DNA of 32,807 bases. Source: Pseudonocardia sp. CNS-004. GTDB taxonomy: Bacteria > Actinomycetota > Actinomycetes > Mycobacteriales > Pseudonocardiaceae. Position numbers and translations under genes: made by a program. The stretch is from contig MKJV01000137.1 of assembly GCA_001942185.1 (NCBI GenBank), positions 1-32,807 of the forward strand, in the 5' to 3' direction. Shown piece after piece: positions 25,226-32,807 of the stretch. The notes beneath the pieces were generated by a model. The model did no database searches and had not been told where the DNA came from. It saw nothing but the letters and a program-made list of their open reading frames with translations. The stretch's first letter is position 1. Each line of letters opens with the position of its first letter.

Positions 25226-26223
25226 CTACGCCTGCCCGCCGAGCTGCATGTAGACCTGCGCGGCGTTGTCCGCGGTGACCTGCTGGGTCTCCAGGGTGGT
25301 GGTCTTCGGTACCTCCGCGCAGTCGACGAGGATCTTCTCGGCCAGGTCGATCGCCTCCCGGCCGCCCGTCGGGTAGACGTAGGTGGCCTTCAGCCTGCCC
25401 TGCTCCACGGCCTTGATCCCGCCGGACGGGATCGGCAGGGCGTCGATGCCGGTGAAGATCAGGTCGCCGGCACGGCCCGCGGCGTCGGCGGCGAGGTAGG
25501 CGCCCTCGGCCATCGGGTCGTTGTGCGAGTAGATCGCGTTGGCGTCCGGGTGCGCCTTGAGCAGCGCGTCCGCGACGGACTGGCCCTTCTCCCGCAGCCA
25601 CTCGCCCGACTGGGTCGCGACGATCTCGATCGCCGGGTTCGACGCGATGCCCTCCCGGAAGCCTGCCGCCCGCTCGGCGGCGGGGGTGGAGCCGGGGAGA
25701 CCCGCGATCTCCAGCACCTTGCCGCCCTGGGGGAGCAGGGTCGTGGCGTAGTACTCGCCGACCTGGCGGCCGATCTCGGTGTTGTCGGCGCCGATGAACG
25801 CCGTGTACTTGTCGCCGTCCACCTTGCGGTCCAGCACGATCACCGGGATGCCCGCGTCGAAGGCCTTCGCCACCGCTGCGGTCAGCGGCGCCGCCTCGTT
25901 CGGCGAGATGATCAGCAGGTCGACCTGCTGGGTGATGAAGTTCTCGACGTCGGCCACCTGCTTGCTGTTGTCCTGGGCGGCGTCGGCGACGTTCACCTCG
26001 AAGCGTCGACGGCCGCGGCGGCGGTCTCGACGTCGGTGTTCATCACCTCCCGGTAGGGCTCGGCGTTGTTGGCCTGCGACATGCCGATCAGGTAGTCGCG
26101 GCCCGGCCCGCACTCGGCCGCGGCGGCGTCACCCGGCGGCGCGCTCTCGGGCTGCTCGACGCTGCACGCCGCGAGCGCGAGAGCGGTGACGGCCAGCAGT
26201 GCCGGCCTGCTGAAACGATGCAT
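25226..26223 (-). CDS. Sugar ABC transporter substrate-binding lipoprotein (one frameshift)
   Basis: Periplasmic-binding-protein type 1 (ribose/galactose class) anchored as a lipoprotein: signal MHRFSRPALLAVTALALAAC with lipobox LAAC and lipidated Cys20. The mature part reads LIGMSQANNAEPYREVMN, then LLIISPNEAAPLTAAVAKAFDAGIPVIVLDR, IGADNTEIGRQVGEYYA, IYSHNDPMAEGAYLAA and FTGIDALP, all landmarks of the family. One lost base near 26006 (on the coding strand GG read as G) restores AAAAVGRFEVNVADAAQDN. Repaired length is about 332 residues. A ribosome-binding AAGGGGGA lies upstream of ATG 26223. It is the third gene of the transporter unit, 43 bases after the permease. The sugar cannot be identified. 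Confidence 0.92.
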
Positions 26224-26266
26224 CGTTCAGATCCCCCTTGATCTCCAGCTGTTCGATCTTCAGCCG

Positions 26267-27375
26267 TCAGGTGACGGTGCGGCGGAGCTTCTGCAGACCG
26301 GCGGCGGCGACGATCACCAGGCCGGTGATCAGCAGCTGGATGTTGGCGTCGATGTTGTTGAGGCCGAGGATGTTGGTGAGGATCCCGAGCAGCAGCGCGC
26401 CTGCCAGCGTGCCGCTCATGGTGCCGACGCCGCCCGCGAGGCTGGTGCCACCGATCACCACGGCGGCGATCGCGTTCAGCTCGTAGCCGATCCCGTCGTT
26501 CGGGCTGCCCTGGCTCAGCTGGCCCGCGTGGATGATCCCGGCCACCGCGGTCAGCAGCCCGGCGATCGTGAAGACGGCGATCTTCACCCGCGTCACCGGG
26601 ACACCCGCCAGCCGCGCGGCCTTCTCGTTGCCGCCGATCGCGTACACGTGCCGGGCGAACGCGGTGGTCCGCAGCACGACCACCGCGATCGCGCCGATCA
26701 CCAGGAAGATCACCGCGGGGACCGGGAGCACGCCGTTGATGGAGCCGCGCAGGATCTCGAACGACGGCGGCGCCTGCTGCGGCCCGTCGCCGTACGCGAT
26801 CGGCACACCGACCCCGCCGGACCAGATCCGGGCGAGTCCCCGCGCCACCTGGAGCCCGGCGAGCGTCACGATGAACGCCTGGATGCCGATCACGGCCGTC
26901 GCGACTCCCTGCAACGCGCCGAACGCCGCGCCGATCAGCAGCACGACCAGCACGGTGGGGAGCACACCCCACCCGTTGTCGACCATGAGGATCGCGGTGC
27001 CGACGGCCGAGAGGCCCAGCACGGCACCGACCGAGAGGTCGATCCCACCGATCAGGATCACGAACGTCATCCCGATCGCGATGATCCCGATCTCGGAGAC
27101 CGCGCGGACGACGTTGCCCAGGTTGGACAGCGACAGGAAGATGAGCTCCCCGTTGCGTTGCGGTGAGGCGAGCACGGCCACGACGAACACGACCACCAGC
27201 CGAACAGGCTCTGGAACCGGAACAGCGTGTCTGTGTTCAGTTGCCGTCGCTTCGCGCCGGCGGGCTCGCGGGCCCCCGGTGACGCCGTCCCGCTCCTCCG
27301 GTGCTCGGTCGCTCGTTCCTCGCTCCCTGCGCGCCTTCCCCGCGGGACGGCGTCGGCCCGCTCGCTGTCCGTCAT
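26267..27375 (-). CDS. Sugar ABC transporter permease, RbsC type (one frameshift)
   Basis: Membrane channel subunit of a ribose-type importer, about 369 residues after repair. A long charged cytoplasmic N-terminus (MTDSERADAVPRGRRAGSEERA, then REPAGAKRRQLNTDTLFRFQSLFG) precedes eight to ten hydrophobic helices. Family landmarks: IGIIAIGMTFVILIGGIDLSVGAVLGL, GLQVARGLARI, YAIGGNEKAARLAGVPVTRVKI, and GGTSLAGGVGTMSGTLAGALLLGILTNILGLNNI. The frame breaks at about 27200, where one lost base restores SLFGLVVVFVVAVLASPQ. ATG 27375 overlaps the ATPase stop by four bases (ATGA). Confidence 0.92.
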
Positions 27376-28934
27376 GCCCCCGCCCCCTGAGCCGAGCCCA
27401 TCGCGGCGGCCAGCACGGTCGCCTGGTCCGCGCGGTGCCGCGGCAGGTCGGCGACGACCCGGCCGCCGCGCAGCACCACGATCCGGTCGCACACGCCGAG
27501 CAGCTCCGGCAGCTCCGACGAGGCGAACAGGATGCCGATGCCCTCGCCCGCCAGGCGTTGCAGCAGCCGGTACAGCTCGGCCTTGGCACCGATGTCGATC
27601 CCGCGCGTCGGCTCGTCCAGCAGCAGGAGCCGGGGCCGGGCGAGCAGCTGGCGGGCGAACACGACCTTCTGCTGGTTGCCGCCCGAGAGCGTGCCCACCG
27701 CGACGGTCGCCGACGCCGCGCGGATCGCCAGCGCCTCGATCTGCTCCCGCACCGACCGCCGCTCCCGCCGGGCCCGGACGACACCGGCCGTGCACAGCGA
27801 CCGCAATGCGGTGAGCGCGATGTTGTGCCCGACCGAGTGGTCCAGCTGCAGCCCGCTCCCGCGCCGGTCCTCCGGCACGAACCCGACGCCACGGGCCAGC
27901 GCGGCGCGCGGCCCGGACGGCGCGTACGGGCGGCCCTCGAGGCGCACCGACCCGGTGAGTCTGCCGACCGGGGCGGCTCCGTAGAGCGTCTCGAGCAGCT
28001 CGGTGCGGCCTGCGCCCATCAGCCCGGCGAGCCCGACGATCTCACCCGCGCCGACGGTGAGGTCGATGCCCGCCGGGTCGGTACGCCCGGGCCGGGGCCG
28101 GCCCGCGTGCACCGCGAGGTCACGCACCTCCAGCAGCACCTGCCCGTGATCGGTGGTGGCGGCGTGACCGAACTGCTCGTCCTCGGCCCGGCCGACCATC
28201 AGCTCGATCACCTCCCGGCGGGTGGCGGTGCGCGGGTCGACGGTGCCCGCCACCCGGCCGTTGCGCATCACGGTGGCGCGGTCGGCGATCTCCTCGATCT
28301 CCTCCATGCGGTGGGAGATGTAGATGATTGCCACCCCGCGTTCGCGCAGCCGCGTGATCGTGGCGAAGAGCAGCCGCACCTCGGCGTCGGCGAGCGCGGC
28401 CGTCGGCTCGTCCATCACGAGCACGCGCGCGGCCGTCGACAACGCATTCGACAACAACGCCTTCGCGATCTCCACCAGCTGCTGCTCGCCGACGCGCAGC
28501 GACCCGACCGCCCGGCTCGGGTCGAGGTCGACGCCGAGCTCGGCGAGCTGGGCCCTGGCCGCGGCGGCCATCTTCCGGGTGTCGACGGTGCGGAGGCGGG
28601 TGCGGGGCTCCCGGCCGAGGAAGATGTTCTCGGCCACGGACAGGCCCGGCACGAGATCCAGCTCCTGGTGGATCATCGCGATGCCGGCGGCCTGCGCGTC
28701 GGCCGGGCCGCGGAACCGGCACGGACGGCCGGCAACGGTGATGCCGCCCTCGTGGTCGGTGATCACCCCCGCCAGGACGTTCATCAGCGTGGACTTGCCC
28801 GCGCCGTTCTCCCCGAGCAGCGCACGGACCTCGCCGGCCCGGACGGACAGCTCGGCGTCGTCGCAGGCGAGCACACCCCCGAACCGCTTCGTGATGCCCC
28901 TCATGGAGACCAGTGCACCGGCGCTGTCGGGCAC
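27372..28934 (-). CDS. Sugar ABC transporter ATP-binding protein, RbsA/MglA type
   Basis: A 520-residue protein with two fused ATPase domains, as in ribose, galactose and xylose importers. Domain 1 has Walker A GENGAGKST, the signature LRVGEQQLVEIAKALL and Walker B VLVMDEPTAAL. Domain 2 has a degenerate Walker A (GLMGAGRTE), a good signature (LSGGNQQKVVFARQL) and Walker B LLLLDEPTRGID. This asymmetry is normal for the class. GTG 28934 was chosen because a GGACGGAGG ribosome-binding site lies 8 bases upstream and the usual length results; the frame is open further upstream to 29045 across the operator and promoter. It is the first gene of the transporter unit. Confidence 0.95.
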   Translation of the reverse strand: MPDSAGALVSMRGITKRFGGVLACDDAELSVRAGEVRALLGENGAGKSTLMNVLAGVITDHEGGITVAGRPCRFRGPADAQAAGIAMIHQELDLVPGLSVAENIFLGREPRTRLRTVDTRKMAAAARAQLAELGVDLDPSRAVGSLRVGEQQLVEIAKALLSNALSTAARVLVMDEPTAALADAEVRLLFATITRLRERGVAIIYISHRMEEIEEIADRATVMRNGRVAGTVDPRTATRREVIELMVGRAEDEQFGHAATTDHGQVLLEVRDLAVHAGRPRPGRTDPAGIDLTVGAGEIVGLAGLMGAGRTELLETLYGAAPVGRLTGSVRLEGRPYAPSGPRAALARGVGFVPEDRRGSGLQLDHSVGHNIALTALRSLCTAGVVRARRERRSVREQIEALAIRAASATVAVGTLSGGNQQKVVFARQLLARPRLLLLDEPTRGIDIGAKAELYRLLQRLAGEGIGILFASSELPELLGVCDRIVVLRGGRVVADLPRHRADQATVLAAAMGSAQGAGA

Positions 28935-28960
28935 GAGCCCGCCTCCGTCCCCCCGTTGCA

Positions 28961-28974
28961 CGAAATCGATTGCA
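28961..28974. promoter_or_regulatory. LacI-family-type operator before the sugar transporter
   Basis: On the minus strand TGCAATCGATTTCG matches the LacI-family pattern TGNAANCGNTTNCA at all fixed positions but the last, and centres on the perfect palindrome AATCGATT. It sits just downstream of the predicted transcription start of the transporter genes, a repressing position. No LacI gene is in the window. Confidence 0.6.
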
Positions 28975-28985
28975 GCCGCGGTGTG

Positions 28986-29015
28986 AACGTAGGGAACATC
29001 ACACCCGGGGTGCAA
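28986..29015 (-). promoter_or_regulatory. Candidate sugar transporter promoter
   Basis: On the minus strand a -35 TTGCAC (29010-29015) and a -10 TACGTT (28986-28991) are 18 bases apart. The transcription start would fall near 28979, a few bases before the LacI-type operator. Confidence 0.45.
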
Positions 29016-29090
29016 GCCCTGAGCGGATACGGGGGAGATCCCCACCCCGGTTCAGGGGCTGCCCCGATGGGCCCGGAGCCCCGATCACGA

Positions 29091-29102
29091 CATGGTTGAC
29101 GG
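29091..29102 (+). promoter_or_regulatory. Candidate leaderless promoter of dedA copy 2
   Basis: CATGGT (29091-29096) is a weak -10 match ending 6 bases before the GTG start at 29103; it resembles the TATGGT of the atp promoter. No ribosome-binding site or -35 is evident. Confidence 0.35.
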
Positions 29103-29788
29103 GTGATCGGCGACTGGCTCGGCTCCTTCTTCGCGATGATCGACGCGATCCCGACGTGGCAGCTCTACGCCGTCGTCGGCGCGCTGTTGGTGCTCGAGAC
29201 CACCGTGCTGATCGGGCTGGTGACACCGGGTGAGGTCGTCCTGCTCGCCGCGGCGACGACGGTGGGCACCGCGGGGGAGTACCTGGCCCTGGCCGCCGTC
29301 GCGGCGGCGGCCAGCATCGCGGGCCAGAACGGGGGGTACCTGCTCGGCCGGACGTTCGGGGGCCGGATCCGGGCGAGCTGGGGCGGTCGCAAGATCGGCG
29401 AGGACAACTGGGTGCGTGCCGAGCGCGTCCTGCGCGGGGGACGGGACGCACCATCGTCGCGTCCCGGTTCCTCGCCGTCGCCCACTCGCTGGTGCCCGTG
29501 ATCGCCGGCACGCTGCGCATGCCGTGGGGGCGGTACGCGCGCTACACCGCGATCGGCGCGGTGGTGTGGGGCCTGGTGTACGTCGGGCTCGGCAGCACCG
29601 CGTCGATCGCGATCCGGCACTCCGCGCACCTGCTGGGGCCGACGGTCACGACCGTGGTGGTCGTGGCGGTCGTCGTAGCGCTGATCGTGCGGGCGGTGCG
29701 CAAGCGCAGGCGGGTGGCTGGGGAGCCCACCGCCGTGCAGGCGCCGACCGCCGCGGTCGCGAGGGGGGAAGCGCCCGGGGGGCGCTGA
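29103..29788 (+). CDS. DedA/VTT family membrane protein, copy 2 (one frameshift)
   Basis: Membrane protein of about 228 residues after repair. Landmarks: VLETTVLIGLVTPGEVVLLAAATTVGT (E...PGE region), QNGGYLLGRTFGGRIRASWGGRKIG, ASRFLAVAHSLVPVIAGTLRMPWGRYARYTAIGAVVWGLVYVGLG. The usual acidic residue of the GD..GY motif is replaced in GQNGGYLLG. The frame breaks at about 29443, where a lost G restores VLRGGRGRTIVASRF. The C-terminus is a basic and Ala/Pro-rich tail. It is only distantly similar to copy 1 (17424-18059), so the two are unlikely to be a recent duplication. It ends at a strong hairpin shared with the convergent gene. Confidence 0.87.
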
Positions 29789-29789
29789 A

Positions 29790-29825
29790 GCTGCCGGGCG
29801 GACGTGGGGACGGCCGCCCGGCAGC
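29790..29825 (+). terminator. 12-bp hairpin terminator after dedA copy 2
   Basis: GCTGCCGGGCGG (29790-29801) pairs perfectly with 29814-29825 around a 12-base loop that can add a CGT/ACG stem. It starts one base after the dedA stop codon. Confidence 0.8.
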
Positions 29826-29836
29826 GCACGAGGGGG

Positions 29837-29883
29837 GAACGAGGTGGTCGTGCTCCGTCGACACGGGGGCGGCCACCTCGTTC
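29837..29883 (-). terminator. Second hairpin, terminator of the convergent small gene
   Basis: GAACGAGGTGG (29837-29847) pairs perfectly with 29873-29883, with a CGTG/CACG inner stem in the loop. It abuts the stop codon of the minus-strand gene at 29885 and so serves that gene. Confidence 0.75.
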
Positions 29884-29884
29884 G

Positions 29885-30157
29885 CTACTCCCGGTGGACC
29901 ACGACCTTCGCATCGACGAGGTCCGCCGGGAACACGAGCAGGCGGAACGCGCCGTCGGCGCGGCCGATGGTGGCCCGGATCCCGGCGTCGGCGAGCCGTG
30001 TGCGCAGCACCTGCGCCGCCGCCTCCGTGGGCACCCGGGAGACCTCGGTGAGCAGGCCGTCCCCGGTGGGGTCGTCCGGATCGGGGAGGTGCGGGGCGGG
30101 CTGGTCCCGCCCGGTGCCGAACGTCCAGCGGAGTGCGAGCAGCACGATCCCGAGCAT
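29885..30157 (-). CDS. Small DUF2007-like protein with a hydrophobic N-terminus
   Basis: A 90-residue protein. A short hydrophobic start (MLGIVLLALRWTFG) is followed by a Pro/Asp-rich linker and a domain of about 55 residues: LLTEVSRVPTEAAAQVLRTRLADAGIRATIGRADGAFRLLVFPADLVDAKVVV. The domain has the strand, helix, strand pattern of DUF2007 (putative signal-transducing proteins), which resembles a small ACT-like or ferredoxin-like fold. Identification is tentative. ATG 30157 was chosen as the first in-frame ATG before the hydrophobic segment; the frame is open further upstream but the extra residues look non-coding. It is divergent from the mutase gene, about 185 bases away. Confidence 0.6.
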   Translation of the reverse strand: MLGIVLLALRWTFGTGRDQPAPHLPDPDDPTGDGLLTEVSRVPTEAAAQVLRTRLADAGIRATIGRADGAFRLLVFPADLVDAKVVVHRE

Positions 30158-30342
30158 CAGGCGGCGCCGATGAGCATGGTCAGCCGGGCGTCGGGCACCT
30201 GTCGATTGTCCGTCCTGACCCGCGGATCCGCGCAACCGGCTGGATCGATCCGACGGTGTGACGCCGCTCGTGATCGGGGGTTCCGGGGGGCTACGCGCCA
30301 GTAGCATCGTCGTCCTGCCCATCTCGACGCGGAGGTGCCCCG
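30158..30342. other. 185-base divergent gap before the mutase
   Basis: No gene seen. On the plus strand a -10 TAGCAT lies at 30302-30307 with no clear -35, which would give the mutase a leader of about 30 bases containing its GGAGG ribosome-binding site. On the minus strand TTGCGC and GACAAT are spaced 19 bases apart, a weak candidate for the small gene. Confidence 0.4.
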
Positions 30343-32328
30343 GTGCCCTACCCCACCGACGGCGAGCGTGACCGCCCCTGGGTGATCCGCACGTACGCGG
30401 GCCACTCGTCCGCCGCGAAGTCGAACGCGCTGTACCGGCGCAACCTGGCGAAGGGCCAAACCGGCCTGTCCGTGGCGTTCGACCTGCCCACGCAGACCGG
30501 CTACGACCCCGACGACGAGCTCGCGAAGGGCGAGGTCGGCAAGGTGGGGGTGCCGGTGAGCCACATCGGCGACATGCGCGCGCTCTTCGACGGCATCCCG
30601 ATGTCCGAGGCCAACACCTCGATGACGATCAACGCCCCGGCGATGTGGTTGCTCGCGCTGTACGTGGCGGTGGCCGACGAGCACGGCGCCGACCGCGCGA
30701 CGCTTGCGGGCACCACGCAGAACGACATCGTCAAGGAGTACCTGTCGCGGGGCACCTACGTGTTCCCTCCCGCGCCGAGCATGCGCCTGATCTCGGACAT
30801 GATCGCGTGGTCGGTGCCGAACCTCCCGAAGTGGAACCCGATCAACATCTGCAGCTACCACCTGCAGGAGGCCGGGGCCACCCCTCCGCAGGAGCTGGCG
30901 TACGCGCTGTCCACGGCGATCGCCGTGCTGGACTCGGTGCGCGACGCGGGGCAGGTCCCGCCGGAGCGGTTCGGCGACGTCGTCGGGCGCATCTCCTTCT
31001 TCGTGAACGCGGGGCTGCGGTTCGTCGAGGAGATGTGCAAGCTGCGTGCCCTCGCGCGGCTCTGGGACGAGATCACCCGCGAGCGCTACGGGGTGCAGAA
31101 CCCCAAGCAGCGGCGGTTGCGCTACGGCGTGCAGGTCAACTCGCTCGGGCTCACGGAGGCGCAGCCGGAGAACAACGTGCAGCGCATCGTCCTGGAGATG
31201 CTCGCCGTCACGCTCTCGCGCGACGCCAGGGCCCGGGCGATCCAGCTGCCCGCGTGGAACGAGGCGCTCGGCCTGCCCCGGCCGTGGGACCAGCAGTGGG
31301 CGCTGCGCATGCAGCAGGTGCTCGCCTACGAGACCGACCTGCTGGAGTACGAGGACCTCTTCGAGGGCAGCCGGGTCGTCGAGGCCAAGGTGGCCGAGCT
31401 CGTCGACGGCGCGCGCGCCGAGATCGACCGGGTCCAGGAGATGGGCGGCGTCGTACCCGCCGTGGAGTCCGGGTACATCAAGGGCAGGCTCGTGAGCTCC
31501 CTCGCCGAGCGGCGCAGGCGCATCGAGGCAGGCGAGGACGTCGTGGTCGGCGTCAACCGGTTCCAGACCACCGAGCCGAGCCCGCTGCAGGCCGAGGGGG
31601 CCGCGGCGATCGAGACGGTCGACCCGGCCACCGAGGCCGCCGCCATCGAGGAGATCCGGGCCTGGCGGGCCGGGCGCGACGGTGCCGCCGCCGAGGCCGC
31701 GCTGCACGCGCTGCGCGACGCGGCGAAGACGGACGTCAACCTGATGGACGCGTCGATCGCCTGCGCCAAGGCGGGCGTCACCACCGGTGAGTGGGCCGGG
31801 GTGCTGCGCGAGGTGTTCGGCGAGTTCCGCGCCCCCACCGGGGTGTCCGCCGTCGCGGTCGGTGGAGCGGCGGCGGCCGAGGTCGCCGAGGTGCGCGAGC
31901 GCGTGCGCGCCGCGGGCGAGACGATCGGGTCCGGCTGCGGATGCTGGTCGGCAAGCCGGGGCTCGACGGGCACTCCAACGGTGCCGAGCAGGTGGCGGTG
32001 CGGGCCCGCGACGTCGGGTTCGAGGTCGTCTACCAGGCATCCGGTTGACGCCGGCCCAGATCGTGGCCGCCGCCGTGCAGGAAGGTGTGCACGTGGTCGG
32101 CCTCTCGATCCTCTCCGGATCGCACCTGGAGGTCGTGCCCGCCGTGGTCGACGGACTGCGCGCCGCGGGGCCGACGACGTGCCGGTGGTGGTCGGCGGGA
32201 TCATCCCGGCGGAGGACGCCGCCGCGCTGCGCGAGCGCGGGGTCGCCGCCGTGTTCACGCCGAAGGACTACCAGCTCACGGCGATGATGGACGAGATCGT
32301 CTCGCTGGTGCTGGCCGCACACGCGTGA
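30343..32328 (+). CDS. meaA: Adenosylcobalamin-dependent ethylmalonyl-CoA mutase (MeaA type; three frameshifts)
   Basis: B12-dependent acyl-CoA mutase in one chain of about 662 residues after repair. The sequence from DRPWVIRTYAGHS through LAKGQTGLSVAFDLPTQTGYDPD, NTSMTINAPAMWLLALY and KWNPINICSYHLQEAG follows the MeaA/ethylmalonyl-CoA mutase subfamily closely, more so than methylmalonyl-CoA mutase, whose large chain is longer. The C-terminal B12 domain has DGHSNG (the DxHxxG cobalt-ligand motif), SILSGSH and VVVGGIIP. It acts in the ethylmalonyl-CoA pathway for acetyl-CoA assimilation and in extender-unit supply. Three G losses (31927-31929, 32036-32037, 32167-32170) pass the B12 domain through all three frames; repair gives LRMLVGKPGLDGH, YQGIRLTPAQI and AAGADDVPVVVGG. 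The GTG start has GGAGG 7 bases upstream. Confidence 0.92.
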   Translation: MPYPTDGERDRPWVIRTYAGHSSAAKSNALYRRNLAKGQTGLSVAFDLPTQTGYDPDDELAKGEVGKVGVPVSHIGDMRALFDGIPMSEANTSMTINAPAMWLLALYVAVADEHGADRATLAGTTQNDIVKEYLSRGTYVFPPAPSMRLISDMIAWSVPNLPKWNPINICSYHLQEAGATPPQELAYALSTAIAVLDSVRDAGQVPPERFGDVVGRISFFVNAGLRFVEEMCKLRALARLWDEITRERYGVQNPKQRRLRYGVQVNSLGLTEAQPENNVQRIVLEMLAVTLSRDARARAIQLPAWNEALGLPRPWDQQWALRMQQVLAYETDLLEYEDLFEGSRVVEAKVAELVDGARAEIDRVQEMGGVVPAVESGYIKGRLVSSLAERRRRIEAGEDVVVGVNRFQTTEPSPLQAEGAAAIETVDPATEAAAIEEIRAWRAGRDGAAAEAALHALRDAAKTDVNLMDASIACAKAGVTTGEWAGVLREVFGEFRAPTGVSAVAVGGAAAAEVAEVRERVRAAGETIGSGCGCWSASRGSTGTPTVPSRWRCGPATSGSRSSTRHPVDAGPDRGRRRAGRCARGRPLDPLRIAPGGRARRGRRTARRGADDVPVVVGGIIPAEDAAALRERGVAAVFTPKDYQLTAMMDEIVSLVLAAHA

Positions 32329-32329
32329 A

Positions 32330-32357
32330 CGCCCCGGAGCCGGCGGGCTCCGGGGCG
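32330..32357. terminator. Two-way hairpin terminator between meaA and the DoxX gene
   Basis: CGCCCCGGAGCC (32330-32341) pairs perfectly with 32346-32357 around a GGCG loop. It begins one base after the mutase stop and lies 14 bases beyond the stop of the convergent gene. Confidence 0.8.
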
Positions 32358-32371
32358 CGACGAGGGGTGCG

Positions 32372-32807
32372 TCACCGGCGCAGCTGAGCCACCAGCCGGC
32401 GGGTGCTGTCGCGGCGGCCCCAGGCGACCACGGCCGCCACGACACCGACGGTCGCGGGGAACGCGACGATCGCGCGCCGCCCGCGGCCAGGGTGGCGATC
32501 ACCGCACCCACCATGAGCGCGACGAAGCAGGCGGCGGCGAGCCCGGTCAGGCGTGGGACGAACATCGCGATCGCGCCGGCGAGCTCCAGCGCGCCGATGA
32601 TGTACACGCTGACGGCGCCGATGCCCATGGCCGCGAACCCGGCCATGACCGCGGGGTCGCTGCTGAGCTTGCCGGCGGCCGCGAACGCGTAGGTGGCGGC
32701 GAGCAGGACCTGCACCGCCCAGAGGGCGACGTTCGCGATGCGGCCGGTGGCGGGGCGGCGGTGCGGGGTGGGTGGCGGCGGGGCGGTGGCGGCGATCGGC
32801 GGGTCGG
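32372..32807 (-). CDS. DoxX-family membrane protein (5' end outside window, one frameshift)
   Basis: Small membrane protein of the DoxX family. Visible from the window edge: a Pro-rich start, then NVALWAVQVLLAATYAFAAAGKLSSDPAVMAGFAAMG, a helix IIGALELAGAIAMFVPRLTGLAAACFVALMVGAVIATLAAGG, and after a shift near 32474-32480 (one extra or two missing bases) AIVAFPATVGVVAAVVAWGRRDSTRRLVAQLRR to the stop at 32372. Four hydrophobic helices are expected. The GKL.....M..GF pattern after the first helix and the ELAGAI segment are the family hallmarks. Function is not well defined; relatives are linked to thiosulfate metabolism or redox stress. The frame is open to the window end, so the start lies beyond base 32807. 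Confidence 0.8.
   Translation of the reverse strand, partial: RPADRRHRPAATHPAPPPRHRPHRERRPLGGAGPARRHLRVRGRRQAQQRPRGHGRVRGHGHRRRQRVHHRRAGARRRDRDVRPTPDRARRRLLRRAHGGCGDRHPGRGRRAIVAFPATVGVVAAVVAWGRRDSTRRLVAQLRR

Noticed and set aside
17424..29788. The two DedA genes as a recent duplication
   Set aside because: They share only family motifs; the sequences between and the termini differ throughout.
30157..32715. Very long minus-strand open frame opposite the mutase
   Set aside because: It is antisense to meaA, made of Arg/His/Gly/Leu-rich translation typical of GC-rich shadow frames. Only its right end coincides with the real DoxX protein.

Overview
The window is very GC-rich with strongly G/C-biased third codon positions and carries the conserved actinobacterial block rho-rpmE-prfA-prmC-tsaC-(glyA)-wecA-atpIBEFHAGDC-DUF2550-pduO-murA. 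This is the gene order known around Rv1297-Rv1315 of Mycobacterium tuberculosis. The ATP synthase delta subunit is a separate 276-residue protein, not the mycobacterial b-delta fusion, and an ethylmalonyl-CoA mutase is present. Together with the style of the intergenic repeats this suggests a Pseudonocardiaceae member, possibly Pseudonocardia. That placement is inference; no 16S or marker search was possible.

Layout. 1-5084 (+): transcription termination and translation genes (3' part of rho, L31, RF1, the RF methyltransferase PrmC, the t6A synthase TsaC/Sua5). 5101-5781 (-): a TetR regulator. 5883-8782 (+): glyA, a WecA-type glycosyl-phosphate transferase and a small membrane protein overlapping it. 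8987-16257 (+): the complete F1Fo ATP synthase operon, followed by a DUF2550 membrane protein. 16836-21619 (-): a run of histidine kinase, small membrane-anchored protein, response regulator, alpha/beta-hydrolase, DedA protein and PduO cobalamin adenosyltransferase. 21790-23278: a divergent SDR/TetR pair. 23257-25204 (+): murA and an unusual SDR. 25226-28934 (-): a ribose-type sugar ABC transporter (ATPase, permease, lipoprotein). 29103-29788 (+): a second DedA protein. 29885-30157 (-): a small DUF2007-like protein. 30343-32328 (+): ethylmalonyl-CoA mutase. 32372-end (-): a DoxX-like protein cut by the window edge.

How the genes relate. The left half is housekeeping: energy generation, translation termination and tRNA modification, one-carbon metabolism and the cell-wall precursors made by WecA and MurA. 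PduO makes the adenosylcobalamin that the mutase at the right end needs. A cassette of about 5.8 kb (DedA, hydrolase, two-component system, SDR, TetR) sits between pduO and murA, which are near neighbours in mycobacteria, so it is the accessory part of the locus.

Two window-wide patterns stand out. First, at least twelve genes, several of them essential (rho, prmC, atpD, murA), are broken by shifts that are mostly loss of one base in a run of G or C. The protein continues intact in the next frame each time, so these look like sequencing errors and not decay. Second, many genes that begin a transcription unit have a TANNNT-like -10 hexamer ending only 6-8 bases before the start codon, the layout of leaderless mRNAs. 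Several clean palindromes look like operators.
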